Notes: generated from the sequence alone by a model not told the origin. 21,999 nucleotides of DNA from an uncultured Eubacteriales bacterium (GCA_900549545.1 URPA01000029.1:1-21999), one strand, 5' to 3'; positions 1 through 7,077 are shown, counted from the stretch's first letter. Numbers and translations are program-made.

Positions 1-192
1 CGGCGGACATTTTCAGCGGACGAAACGGCCGGAGCTTCCAAAAATTTCGAGTCAGGGCCGTTATAACCACTTCGATACCGCTGCGTATAGCTTTATGATT
101 ATATCCGAAAGCGGCGGGAAAATCAAGCGGGGTGCGGACTTATTTCTCACAATTTACTCTGCGCCCCGTGTTCATATATAATTTGCAATTTT
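1..192. other. Window edge, no confident gene
   Basis: A plus-strand frame is open from base 2 to a TAA at 179-181, giving 59 residues with no start inside the window. It could be the tail of an upstream gene, but its composition is not clearly coding and I do not recognise it. No convincing terminator follows before the promoter at 208. I see nothing else in this stretch. Confidence 0.25.
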
Positions 193-236
193 ATTTATAT
201 AAATCTCTTGACAAAGTTTGTAAGAGAGAGTATATT
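193..236 (+). promoter_or_regulatory. Promoter of the RHH-clpB operon with adjacent palindrome
   Basis: A near-perfect sigma-A promoter is visible: TTGACA at 208-213, a 17-nt spacer and TATATT at 231-236. Just upstream is the perfect 12-bp palindrome ATTTATATAAAT at 193-204. The palindrome could be an operator, for example for the RHH protein encoded downstream, or simply an AT-rich UP element. The leader to the first ATG is about 45 nt and carries the strong ribosome site GGAAGGGAG (273-281). Confidence 0.75.
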
Positions 237-287
237 CATCTCAAGAAACAGGAAGTATAGAAATATGAACCAGGAAGGGAGAGAATT

Positions 288-935
288 ATGAAGAAAACCC
301 TTTACAGCCTCATGCTCAATGAGGACGTTGTCCGCGAGGTGGACGCGCTGGCCCACCGTATGGGCACAAACCGCTCGAGCCTGATAAACCAGATTCTGGC
401 GGAGTATGTCAACTACACGACCCCGGAGCGGCGGATAAACGACGTGCTCTCCGCCATTGAGCAGATAATGAGCCCTTCGCGGGAGCTGGTGCCGTTTTTC
501 GCGCCGAACACCTTCAGCATGTCGCTCAAAAGCTCCCTTGAATACAAGTACCGCCCGACCGTGAAATACGAGGTCGAGCTGTTTCGGGACGGCGAGGGCG
601 GCATTGGCGAGCTGTCGGTGGTGTTCCGCACGCAGTCGGCCGCGCTGCTGAGCGCGATGAGTGAGTTCTTCCGCCTTTGGAAGCGCATCGAGGACGCCTA
701 CCTTGCCCCGCTCATCGGGCAGAAGCTGGATTACGCCCTGTATGACGGGCGCTTCACCCGCAGCATGGCCATGCCTGAGCTCGACTGCACTGCGGAGGAG
801 CTGGCCGGGGCTATCTCGGACTATATCAAATTTTTCGACAAGATGATGAAGGGCTACATCAGCGGCAGGCTCAGCCCCCGCGATGTGGAGAGCGCCTACT
901 ATTCCGACCTGGCCGCAGCTTCCCTTCATATATAA
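288..935 (+). CDS. Ribbon-helix-helix domain protein upstream of clpB
   Basis: This 215-residue protein starts at an ATG 6-7 nt after a GGAAGGGAG ribosome site. Residues 1-45 read as a ribbon-helix-helix DNA-binding fold: a short strand (KTLYSLMLNED) followed by two helices with the typical NRSSLINQILAEYV pattern. Residues 50-215 are a longer soluble, mainly helical region that I cannot assign; it may serve in oligomerisation or ligand sensing. The stop lies 38 bp before the clpB start with no terminator between, so the two are probably one operon. An autorepressor role for this operon is inference from position and the palindrome at the promoter. RHH proteins can also be antitoxins, but no toxin gene is next to it. 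Confidence 0.75.
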   Translation: MKKTLYSLMLNEDVVREVDALAHRMGTNRSSLINQILAEYVNYTTPERRINDVLSAIEQIMSPSRELVPFFAPNTFSMSLKSSLEYKYRPTVKYEVELFRDGEGGIGELSVVFRTQSAALLSAMSEFFRLWKRIEDAYLAPLIGQKLDYALYDGRFTRSMAMPELDCTAEELAGAISDYIKFFDKMMKGYISGRLSPRDVESAYYSDLAAASLHI

Positions 936-973
936 TCATTCATATCTAAGTTAGCACAAAAGGAGTGTGGAAA

Positions 974-3559
974 ATGAACGCTCAAAACTATACTCAAAAG
1001 ACCATTGAGGCGGTGCAGACCGCCCAGGCCATGGCTCAGGAGAGCCGCAACAACTACATTATGCCCGAGCATCTGCTCTACGCCCTTGTGGACCAGGACG
1101 GCGGGCTTATCCCCTCGCTGCTGGAAAAAATGGGCGTGGACTGCAACCAGCTTCTGGCCGAGCTTGACAGCGCCATTGGCGCGCTGCCCAAGGTGGGCGG
1201 CGACGCGGAGGTCTACCTGTCCCCGGAGGCAAACCGCGTCATCACCGCGGCGGAGAAGGCCGCCAAGTCCATGGGCGATGAATATGTCTCCGTCGAGCAC
1301 ATGATGATTGGCATATTTGCAGCCGCGACGCCCGCCATAAAACGGATATTCGCCGATCACGGGATAACCAAATCCGCCTTCACCGCCGCGCTGAGCAAGG
1401 TGAAGTCCGCTCCCGTAACCGGCGATAACCCCGAGAGCACCTATGACGCGCTGGCAAAATACGGCACGGACCTGGTGCAGCGGGCGCGGGAGAACAAGCT
1501 CGACCCCGTTATCGGCCGTGACAGCGAGATACGCAATGTTATCCGCATTCTCTCCCGCAAGACGAAGAACAACCCCGTGCTCATCGGTGAGCCCGGCGTC
1601 GGCAAGACGGCGGTGGCCGAGGGGCTGGCCCAGCGCATTGTGCGCGGCGACGTTCCCGAGGGGCTCAAGGGCAAGACCATTTTCTCGCTCGACATGGGCG
1701 CACTCATTGCCGGCGCGAAGTACCGGGGCGAATTTGAGGAGCGGCTCAAGGCCGTTTTGGAGGAGATTCGCCGCTCTGAGGGCGGGATAATTCTGTTTAT
1801 AGACGAGCTGCACACCATTGTCGGCGCGGGTAAGACCGAGGGCAGCATGGATGCGGGCAACCTCTTAAAGCCCATGCTGGCGCGCGGCGAGCTGCACTGC
1901 ATCGGCGCGACAACGCTGGATGAGTACCGCAAATACATCGAGAAGGACGCCGCGCTCGAGCGCCGCTTCCAGCCGGTGCAGATCGACGAGCCGTCCGTTG
2001 AGGACACGATATCCATCCTGCGCGGGCTTAAAGAGCGCTACGAGGTTTACCACGGCGTGCGCATACACGACAGCGCCCTTGTCGCGGCGGCGACGCTTTC
2101 AAACCGCTATATTACCGACCGTTTTCTCCCCGACAAGGCCATTGACCTTGTGGACGAGGCCTGCGCCCAGATACGCACGGAGATAGATTCCATGCCCGCG
2201 GAGCTGGACGACGTGCGCCGCAAGATAATGCAGCTTGAGATTGAAGAGATGGCGCTCAAGAAGGAGGACGACCGCCTCAGTCAGGAGCGGCTCGCGAAGC
2301 TCCGGGAGGAGCTTGCAAACCTCAAGGACGAGTTCAACGCGATGAAATCCCGCTGGGAGAGCGAGAAAAACAGCGTGGACGAGGTTAAAAAGCTCAAATC
2401 CCAGATTGAACAGGTGCATGCCGACATCGAAAACGCGCAGCTGCGCTATGAGTACGAGACGGCAGCGCGGCTTAAATACTCAGACCTGCCCGCGCTTGAA
2501 AAGCGTCTGGAGGAGGCCGAGAAGCTCTCCGCCGACGGAGCGAAGAACACCATGGTGCGCGACACCGTGACCGCCGAGGAGATCTCCGGCATCGTTGCCC
2601 GCTGGACGGGCATCCCCGTCTCCAAGCTCATGGAGGGCGAGCGTGAGAAGCTGCTGCACATGGATGAGTACCTGCATCGGCGCCTTGTCGGTCAGGATGA
2701 GGCCGTCCAGCGCGTGACGGAGGCCATTCTCCGCTCCCGCGCGGGCATATCCGACCCCAACCGCCCCATCGGCTCCTTCCTCTTCCTCGGGCCGACCGGC
2801 GTCGGCAAGACGGAGCTTGCAAAGTCGCTCGCTCAGTGCCTGTTTGACGATGAACACAACATCGTGCGTATCGACATGACAGAGTACATGGAGAAGTTCT
2901 CCGTCTCCCGGCTCATCGGTGCGCCCCCGGGATATGTGGGCTATGACGAGGGCGGCCAGCTCACCGAGGCCGTTCGCCGCAAGCCTTACAGCGTGGTGCT
3001 GTTTGATGAGATTGAGAAGGCGCACCCCGATGTTTTCAACATCCTGCTGCAAATCCTCGACGACGGCCGCATAACCGACTCGCAGGGGCGGACGGTGGAC
3101 TTCAAAAACACCATCATTATCCTCACCTCTAACCTCGGCAGTCAGTATCTGCTTGACGGCATCACCGACAGCGGCGAGATAAGCCAGGAAGCTCAGGAGG
3201 CCGTCATGGCGGAGCTGCGCCGCTCCTTCCGCCCGGAGTTTCTCAATCGCCTCGACGAGACGGTGATGTTCCGCCCGCTCTCGAAGGATGATCTGAGCGG
3301 CATAATCGACATCATGATAACCGGTCTGCGTGGCAGGCTTGCGGATAAGTCCCTCAAGCTGGAGCTGACCGAAGCAGCAAAGCAGCTCATCATCTCCCGG
3401 GGCTATGACCCGCTCTACGGCGCGCGCCCCCTGCGGCGCTACCTGCAAAGCAGCGTTGAGACCCTCATCGCCCGCGCCATCATCGCCGGCGATATGCCTG
3501 CGGATTCCACCATCCTCGTGGACGAAGAGAACGGCGAGCTTGTTTGCAGGGAGAAGTAA
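974..3559 (+). CDS. clpB: ATP-dependent chaperone ClpB
   Basis: ClpB is the Hsp100 disaggregase: a cytoplasmic hexamer that threads aggregated proteins through its pore together with DnaK. The 861 residues match the family's usual length. Visible parts are the Clp N domain (1-145), first AAA+ module with Walker A GEPGVGKT (about 205-212) and Walker B ILFIDE (about 271-276), the coiled-coil middle domain (about 395-520) that separates ClpB from ClpA/ClpC, and the second AAA+ module with GPTGVGKT (about 605), VVLFDE (about 672) and the sensor-2 GARPLRR. I chose ATG 974 over the in-frame GTG at 965 because that GTG lies inside the AGGAG ribosome site (961-965). It is probably co-transcribed with the RHH gene; no CIRCE or CtsR box was seen. 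Confidence 0.97.
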   Translation: MNAQNYTQKTIEAVQTAQAMAQESRNNYIMPEHLLYALVDQDGGLIPSLLEKMGVDCNQLLAELDSAIGALPKVGGDAEVYLSPEANRVITAAEKAAKSMGDEYVSVEHMMIGIFAAATPAIKRIFADHGITKSAFTAALSKVKSAPVTGDNPESTYDALAKYGTDLVQRARENKLDPVIGRDSEIRNVIRILSRKTKNNPVLIGEPGVGKTAVAEGLAQRIVRGDVPEGLKGKTIFSLDMGALIAGAKYRGEFEERLKAVLEEIRRSEGGIILFIDELHTIVGAGKTEGSMDAGNLLKPMLARGELHCIGATTLDEYRKYIEKDAALERRFQPVQIDEPSVEDTISILRGLKERYEVYHGVRIHDSALVAAATLSNRYITDRFLPDKAIDLVDEACAQIRTEIDSMPAELDDVRRKIMQLEIEEMALKKEDDRLSQERLAKLREELANLKDEFNAMKSRWESEKNSVDEVKKLKSQIEQVHADIENAQLRYEYETAARLKYSDLPALEKRLEEAEKLSADGAKNTMVRDTVTAEEISGIVARWTGIPVSKLMEGEREKLLHMDEYLHRRLVGQDEAVQRVTEAILRSRAGISDPNRPIGSFLFLGPTGVGKTELAKSLAQCLFDDEHNIVRIDMTEYMEKFSVSRLIGAPPGYVGYDEGGQLTEAVRRKPYSVVLFDEIEKAHPDVFNILLQILDDGRITDSQGRTVDFKNTIIILTSNLGSQYLLDGITDSGEISQEAQEAVMAELRRSFRPEFLNRLDETVMFRPLSKDDLSGIIDIMITGLRGRLADKSLKLELTEAAKQLIISRGYDPLYGARPLRRYLQSSVETLIARAIIAGDMPADSTILVDEENGELVCREK

Positions 3560-3572
3560 GGCAATACCAGCA

Positions 3573-3607
3573 CATCCCCTCCTGCACCGGGAGGGGATGC
3601 AATTTTT
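3573..3607 (+). terminator. Intrinsic terminator after clpB
   Basis: A perfect 10-bp stem (CATCCCCTCC at 3573-3582 with GGAGGGGATG at 3590-3599) has a 7-nt loop and is followed by CAATTTTT. It lies 13 bp after the clpB stop and should end the RHH-clpB transcript. Confidence 0.85.
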
Positions 3608-3643
3608 AAAAATCTGTGTTTTTGAATGAAATACAATCACAAT

Positions 3644-3684
3644 ATATAGCAAAAATGGGCAAAATTTAGACTTTTTCGCTATAT
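3644..3684. repeat. Inverted repeat upstream of the small-RNA promoter
   Basis: Arm ATATAGCAAAAA (3644-3655) is nearly complementary to TTTTTCGCTATAT (3672-3684), with one mismatch. The repeat ends 8 bp before the -35 box at 3692, so it could bind a regulator. AT-rich intergenic DNA makes chance repeats likely, so the role is uncertain. Confidence 0.4.
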
Positions 3685-3691
3685 CTTGCGA

Positions 3692-3721
3692 TTGACATTT
3701 TGCCGGGATTTTGCGTATAAT
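3692..3721 (+). promoter_or_regulatory. Consensus promoter of the structured RNA
   Basis: Perfect hexamers TTGACA (3692-3697) and TATAAT (3716-3721) are separated by 18 nt. Predicted transcription start is near 3728. The quality of this promoter argues for a highly expressed, possibly constitutive RNA. Confidence 0.88.
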
Positions 3722-3727
3722 ATTAAC

Positions 3728-3899
3728 AGACGGCAGCAGGACTGTCCGTCGCGGCGTTGAAGCAGTTGACGGGATCAGCATCCGTATAGCTGTGGAGCCT
3801 TGAGCGAGGGTTAGACAGTTTCCACAGGCTGATGTAGGGGCAACCCGAAAGAAAATGTCATTTGGCGGGGTCTTCTTTTTTAGACCCCGCTCTTTTTTT
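3728..3899 (+). ncRNA. Structured small RNA with its own promoter and terminator
   Basis: The RNA is about 170 nt, bounded by a consensus promoter and an intrinsic terminator, and has no start codon with a ribosome site inside. Visible helices are a 5' hairpin (GACGG 3729-3733 with CCGTC 3746-3750, extended by CAG/CTG); a long arm formed by ATCAGC (3774-3779) with GCTGAT (3828-3833) and CTGTGGA (3790-3796) with TCCACAG (3821-3827), the 5' strand interrupted by a 10-nt bulge; a small apical CCT/AGG hairpin (3798-3809); and a possible pseudoknot GGGTT (3808-3812) with AACCC (3842-3846). I cannot name the family with certainty. It is not 6S, SRP or RNase P RNA by eye. The raiA-motif RNA, a conserved Firmicutes RNA of similar size, is a candidate that I could not confirm. 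It lies directly upstream of a nuclease gene. Confidence 0.7.
3865..3899 (+). terminator. Strong terminator between the RNA and the nuclease gene
   Basis: Perfect 9-bp GC-rich stem GCGGGGTCT (3865-3873) with AGACCCCGC (3882-3890), 8-nt loop, then TCTTTTTTT (3891-3899). The ribosome site of the next gene starts two bases later, so that gene is expressed by read-through unless a hidden promoter exists. Confidence 0.93.
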
Positions 3900-3914
3900 C
3901 AGGAGAGCGTCGAA

Positions 3915-4520
3915 ATGGGTCTGCTTTTGGATGCCGCCCACGTCTGGGACGAGCTGTGTAAAATCTCATACACTATCGTTCTTGGGCACAAGGGGAGCCT
4001 GTCGGAAATAAACCTTAGCTTTGAGGCGGCTGACCTTCCGCATCTTGTAGGTATGCAGTACGCAAGAGACGTGGACTTTGGGCTTCGCCCGGCGGAATAT
4101 TACGGCGCAAATCTCCTTGATGCAGTTCTTAATGGTCGACTTAATGAAAGTCTCATCTGCAACGCAAGAGAGTGGCCGCGGATAGAAGGGCGGCTAAACG
4201 CAATTATTAATATGCGCAACACCCTGTCCGGTGATTTTGAAATTGCCCGGTTTAATCCGAAAAAAGTACACGGGTCGTGCAATATTAACGCCGAATATGT
4301 GATAAAAAATCAGCGCTCCGGGCAAATCTTTTTCGTGTTCTTAGACTCAGAGCGCGGCAGGTACTATTGCAAATCCGCGTTTCGGAATGAATACATAGAT
4401 TATATGCGCTTTCAAACACGGATGACCGTGCTGTCCGTAACAAAGCATGATAGCTCCGGCTCTGAACCCCTTTATAGACGAGCCGGTTTTCCAGTGGGGA
4501 GCATCAATGAGGACTTATAA
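3915..4520 (+). CDS. PBECR4-like nuclease domain protein (putative toxin)
   Basis: This 201-residue single-domain protein resembles PBECR4, the phage Barnase-EndoU-ColicinE5/D-RelE-like nuclease family 4, whose members are predicted RNases. Recognisable features are the LGHKGSLSEINLSF strand pair (residues 23-36), PHLVGMQ (42-48) with its conserved His, a central helical stretch, and FFVFLDSERGRYYCKSAF (about 138-156) supplying Lys/Ser/Phe positions typical of the fold. Start ATG 3915 has AGGAG (3901-3905) at proper spacing; an in-frame ATG at 3855 lies before and within the terminator hairpin and is rejected. No signal peptide or secretion domain is seen, so it is probably intracellular. Its 3' end overlaps the downstream immunity-like gene by 14 bp. 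It looks more AT-rich than clpB or folC, suggesting transfer. The fold assignment is from pattern memory, and RNase activity is inferred. Confidence 0.72.
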   Translation: MGLLLDAAHVWDELCKISYTIVLGHKGSLSEINLSFEAADLPHLVGMQYARDVDFGLRPAEYYGANLLDAVLNGRLNESLICNAREWPRIEGRLNAIINMRNTLSGDFEIARFNPKKVHGSCNINAEYVIKNQRSGQIFFVFLDSERGRYYCKSAFRNEYIDYMRFQTRMTVLSVTKHDSSGSEPLYRRAGFPVGSINEDL

Positions 4521-4902
4521 CTTGACCGCGGGCAGTTTTTCCTTGGAGCTTGGGTTGATAACTTTTGAAAAAGACATAAGTCTCCCGGAAAATTCCCTGC
4601 TGAACATAAAAATAGTCAGCGATGATTTTGCTGCCGCCGGAGTATTGGATATAGGCATAAAAGCTTTCCGCGTTTTTGCCGGGGACTTACTGCACCTTTA
4701 TGAGACCCTGCGCGGCTCTGCCGAGTTGAAAGAGGCTTATGGGCGTAACCACATTACATTTGAGGCGCTTGCGAACGGTCACATTTGCGTCAAGGGCACA
4801 ATAAATAACAACTGCCGCGCTGGGCATGAGCAGGAATTGAAGTTTGAAAACGAATTTGACCAGACTTATCTGAAAGATTTTGTCCGCGAAATCAATAAGT
4901 AA
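4507..4902 (+). CDS. WapI-like immunity protein
   Basis: This 131-residue soluble protein resembles the WapI family of immunity proteins, which neutralise tRNase-type contact-dependent toxins in Firmicutes. The similar parts are the opening SLELGLITFEKDI, the central DIGIKAFRVFAGDLLHLYETL helix, and the C-terminal QELKFENEFDQTYLKDFV. Start ATG 4507 has GGGGAG (4496-4501) before it and lies inside the end of the nuclease gene, so translation is probably coupled; an upstream in-frame ATG at 4447 without a ribosome site was rejected. The overlap and order are what one expects for a toxin followed by its protective partner, presumably binding it directly. That the two proteins interact is inference. 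Confidence 0.7.
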   Translation: MRTYNLTAGSFSLELGLITFEKDISLPENSLLNIKIVSDDFAAAGVLDIGIKAFRVFAGDLLHLYETLRGSAELKEAYGRNHITFEALANGHICVKGTINNNCRAGHEQELKFENEFDQTYLKDFVREINK

Positions 4903-4910
4903 TAGCAGCG

Positions 4911-4937
4911 CAGCCTCTCCCAAACCGGGAGAGGCTG
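4911..4937. terminator. Hairpin between convergent genes (possible bidirectional terminator)
   Basis: An 11-bp perfect stem (CAGCCTCTCCC 4911-4921 with GGGAGAGGCTG 4927-4937) has a 5-nt loop. It sits between the immunity gene and the converging ruvX gene. The U-tract is poor on both strands, so termination may be weak. Confidence 0.6.
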
Positions 4938-4955
4938 TGTTCATATCTTCAATTA

Positions 4956-5363
4956 TTATAAGCTCCCGAGATAGCCCTCCAAAATCAGGCTTGCCGCGAC
5001 CGCGTCAACGGTTTTGCGGTGGGCTTTTTCTTTTTTGCCGTTTGCGTGGAGGATGGCGTGCGCCTCGATGCTGCTGCGGCGCTCGTCCCATAGAATGACG
5101 GGCAGGCCGCTCTCTTTAATCAGCAGCTCCCGAAACTCGCGGGATTTTGCCGCGCGTTCCCCCTCGCTGCCGTCCATATTCTTTGGCAGGCCCAGCACAA
5201 GCTGCCCGACATCCCGGCTCTTAGCCTCCTCGGCTATGCGCTGTGCGGCACGCTCCATGTTCCACTCCTGCATTGTCCACGCCTCGCCGCAGAGCATGCC
5301 GAGCAAATCGCTCACGGCAAGGCCGATGCGGGCATCGCCGTAATCTATGGCCATAATTCTCAT
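4956..5363 (-). CDS. ruvX: Putative pre-16S rRNA nuclease / Holliday junction resolvase YqgF (RuvX)
   Basis: A 135-residue RNase H-like protein of the YqgF/RuvX family, implicated in 16S rRNA 5'-end maturation and historically called a Holliday junction resolvase. Family marks are MRIMAIDYGDARIGLAVSD at the N-terminus with the catalytic Asp at residue 7, LGLPKNMDGSEG in the middle, WDERRSS with its acidic residue, and the C-terminal TVDAVAA Asp. Start ATG (5361-5363) follows GAGGGAC at good spacing; an ATG eight codons upstream lacks a site. It begins 29 bp after the folC stop on the same strand, so it is the second gene of a folC-ruvX operon. Confidence 0.93.
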   Translation of the reverse strand: MRIMAIDYGDARIGLAVSDLLGMLCGEAWTMQEWNMERAAQRIAEEAKSRDVGQLVLGLPKNMDGSEGERAAKSREFRELLIKESGLPVILWDERRSSIEAHAILHANGKKEKAHRKTVDAVAASLILEGYLGSL

Positions 5364-5392
5364 AAATTGTCCCTCATTTCTATACAAGACTG

Positions 5393-6661
5393 TCAGCGCA
5401 ATCCAAAGCAGGCTCTTACTACGCCGGATATGTACAGCGAACCGACGGCGCAGACCATGCCGTCCGCCCCGGCCGCGTCAGTGGCGGCGGAGACCCCGTC
5501 CTCAATGCTGTCACAGACAGCGACGGGCTTGTTGTACTGCCTCAGCTCCTCGGCAAGCTGCTCGGCGGGCAGGGCGCGCTCGCTGTTATCGGGCGTGACG
5601 CAGACAAACTCGTCCGCCGCGGCGCTGAGTATGCGGCAGAGCTCCGGGTAATCCTTATCCCCGAGCACACCGACGAGCAGCACACGCTTTTTGTCGGGAA
5701 AATAGTTCTCCAGATTTTTAACCACCGTGGCGGCGCATTGGGGATTGTGCCCCCCGTCCACCACAAAGGGCGGCTCATCGTGCACAAGCTCAAAGCGGGC
5801 GGGCCAGCTCACCGCGTAAAGCCCGTGCTCCAGGTCCTCCTGCGCTATCCTCCAGCCCTTTCCGCGCAGGACATTGGCCAGCTCCACCACAACGGCGGCG
5901 TTTTTGAGCTGATTGGCCCCCAGCAGCGGTATGGCATAGGCGTCGCCCTTGTAGGAAAAGACCTGACCCTCAAGGCTGTCAAATTCCTTGTTTATGAGGC
6001 TGAAATCCGCCTTGTGAAGCCTTGCGTCCAGCTGCTCACAGCGCGCGGCGATGACGCGCTCCACGCTCTCGGACTGCTGATACAAAACGCACTCGCAGCC
6101 AGGCTTTATGATCCCGGCTTTCTCCGCGGCGATAAGCTCCACAGTGTCACCCAGCACCCTCGTGTGGTCAAGGCCGATATTCATTATAACAGCGGCTTCG
6201 GGCTTGTCTATGACGTTTGTAGCGTCGAGCCTGCCGCCAAGGCCGACTTCGAGCACCACGATATCACAGCGCTGTCGGGCAAACCACAGCATCGCGGCGG
6301 CGGTGATAAGCTCAAACTCCGTGGGGTGCTCGTCCATCGCCTCGGCGATAGGCTTTAGCTCCGTGATGAGCGCGGCAAGCTCCTCATTCTCTATCTCCTG
6401 CCCGTTTATCTGCATCCGCTCATTGAAGCGCACGAGGCAGGGCGAGGTGAAAAGCCCCGTGCGGTAGCCCGCCGCCTTGAGGACGGAGGCCGCCATCGCC
6501 GCGCAGCTGCCCTTGCCGTTTGTCCCCGCGATGTGGACGAACTTGAGCTTCTTCTGCGGGTCGCCCAGCTTATTGAGCAGCTCAGCCACCCGGGAAAGCC
6601 CCGGCTTTGAGCCAAACCACTGCAAACTGTCTATATATTCAAGAGTTTCTTTAATATCCAT
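5393..6661 (-). CDS. folC: Folylpolyglutamate synthase / dihydrofolate synthase
   Basis: FolC adds glutamate to dihydropteroate and to tetrahydrofolate derivatives in the cytoplasm, making and retaining folates. The 422 residues fit the family. Motifs: P-loop HIAGTNGKGS (43-52), the LFTSPCL loop (70-76), EVGLGGRLDATN (138-149), NIGLDHTRVLGD (161-172) and, at the start of the C-terminal ligase domain, DGGHNPQ. The usual SPHL motif reads SPCL here (Cys75 in place of His). The ATG has GAGGTG just upstream. It is the promoter-proximal gene of the pair with ruvX. Dual activity versus only polyglutamylation cannot be told by reading. Confidence 0.95.
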   Translation of the reverse strand: MDIKETLEYIDSLQWFGSKPGLSRVAELLNKLGDPQKKLKFVHIAGTNGKGSCAAMAASVLKAAGYRTGLFTSPCLVRFNERMQINGQEIENEELAALITELKPIAEAMDEHPTEFELITAAAMLWFARQRCDIVVLEVGLGGRLDATNVIDKPEAAVIMNIGLDHTRVLGDTVELIAAEKAGIIKPGCECVLYQQSESVERVIAARCEQLDARLHKADFSLINKEFDSLEGQVFSYKGDAYAIPLLGANQLKNAAVVVELANVLRGKGWRIAQEDLEHGLYAVSWPARFELVHDEPPFVVDGGHNPQCAATVVKNLENYFPDKKRVLLVGVLGDKDYPELCRILSAAADEFVCVTPDNSERALPAEQLAEELRQYNKPVAVCDSIEDGVSAATDAAGADGMVCAVGSLYISGVVRACFGLR

Positions 6662-6926
6662 ATTGCACCTCGTGATTGTTTTGTATCAGTTTTCCAAAAT
6701 TGCACCACTCAAGGCTCCCTTGTGTAAGTCTGCGCCCGCAGTCGCTAATTCCGCTCTGCTTCTATACTTATCCCTCATCAAGACAGCCAGTATGATGAGA
6801 TGTAAAATATATTTCGTCCTGCAAACCGCCCGGCAGAAATTATCACAGCAGAAGTTATCACGGCAAATATAGCACTATTTCACCCATGGGGCAAGTGAAA
6901 AAAGCCGGAATTTCCGCAAAAAAGCC
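6662..6926. other. Intergenic region upstream of folC, no gene
   Basis: This stretch separates divergent folC and the rpmG operon. I found no convincing folC promoter and no RNA gene. A 20-nt fragment at 6709-6728 resembles the start of the palindromic repeat at 14190 but lacks the complementary half, so it may be a decayed copy. Confidence 0.5.
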
Positions 6927-6955
6927 TTGACCGCGGACTTTGCGTGTGGTATAGT
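6927..6955 (+). promoter_or_regulatory. Promoter of the rpmG-secE-nusG-rplK-rplA operon
   Basis: TTGACC (6927-6932), 17-nt spacer, TATAGT (6950-6955). Predicted start is near 6962, leaving a leader of about 115 nt before rpmG. The next terminator on this strand is after rplA. Confidence 0.82.
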
Positions 6956-6984
6956 CTTAGTTACCTGTCAGACGAGAGGTTTTA

Positions 6985-7051
6985 TTTTCGTGCGCTTTTT
7001 TGCGCGAAAATGCCCTCGCCCCATACAGGGAGGCAATGCCCGCCAAGCGGG
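6985..7051 (+). other. Structured leader of rpmG
   Basis: Two hairpins are visible in the untranslated leader: TTTTCG(T)GCGC (6985-6995) with GCGCGAAAA (7002-7010), and CCCGC (7039-7043) with GCGGG (7047-7051) around a CAA loop, ending 10 nt before the AGGAGG ribosome site (7062-7067). It may be a ribosomal-protein leader, but I cannot match it to a named family. Confidence 0.4.
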
Positions 7052-7077
7052 TAAATAAAATAGGAGGTGCCGAAAGA

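Noticed and set aside
931..936. TATAAT between the RHH gene and clpB as an internal promoter
   Set aside because: No -35 box at any usable spacing; it may add basal transcription but cannot be supported.
951..968. TTAGCAC with a following GTG before clpB, resembling a CIRCE box
   Set aside because: The second half and the 9-nt spacing of CIRCE (TTAGCACTC-N9-GAGTGCTAA) are missing.
2480..3781. Long open frame on the minus strand opposite clpB (also 926-1813)
   Set aside because: It is the antisense of a highly conserved gene in a GC-rich codon pattern, has no ribosome site, and crosses the clpB terminator.
3728..3864. Tandem repeats of a classical type III antitoxin RNA
   Set aside because: I looked for repeated units of about 20-40 nt and found none, so a direct ToxI-type assignment is not supported.
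3855..3914. Upstream ATG extending the nuclease by 20 residues
   Set aside because: The extra codons cover the terminator hairpin and U-tract, and no ribosome site precedes that ATG, whereas ATG 3915 has AGGAG.
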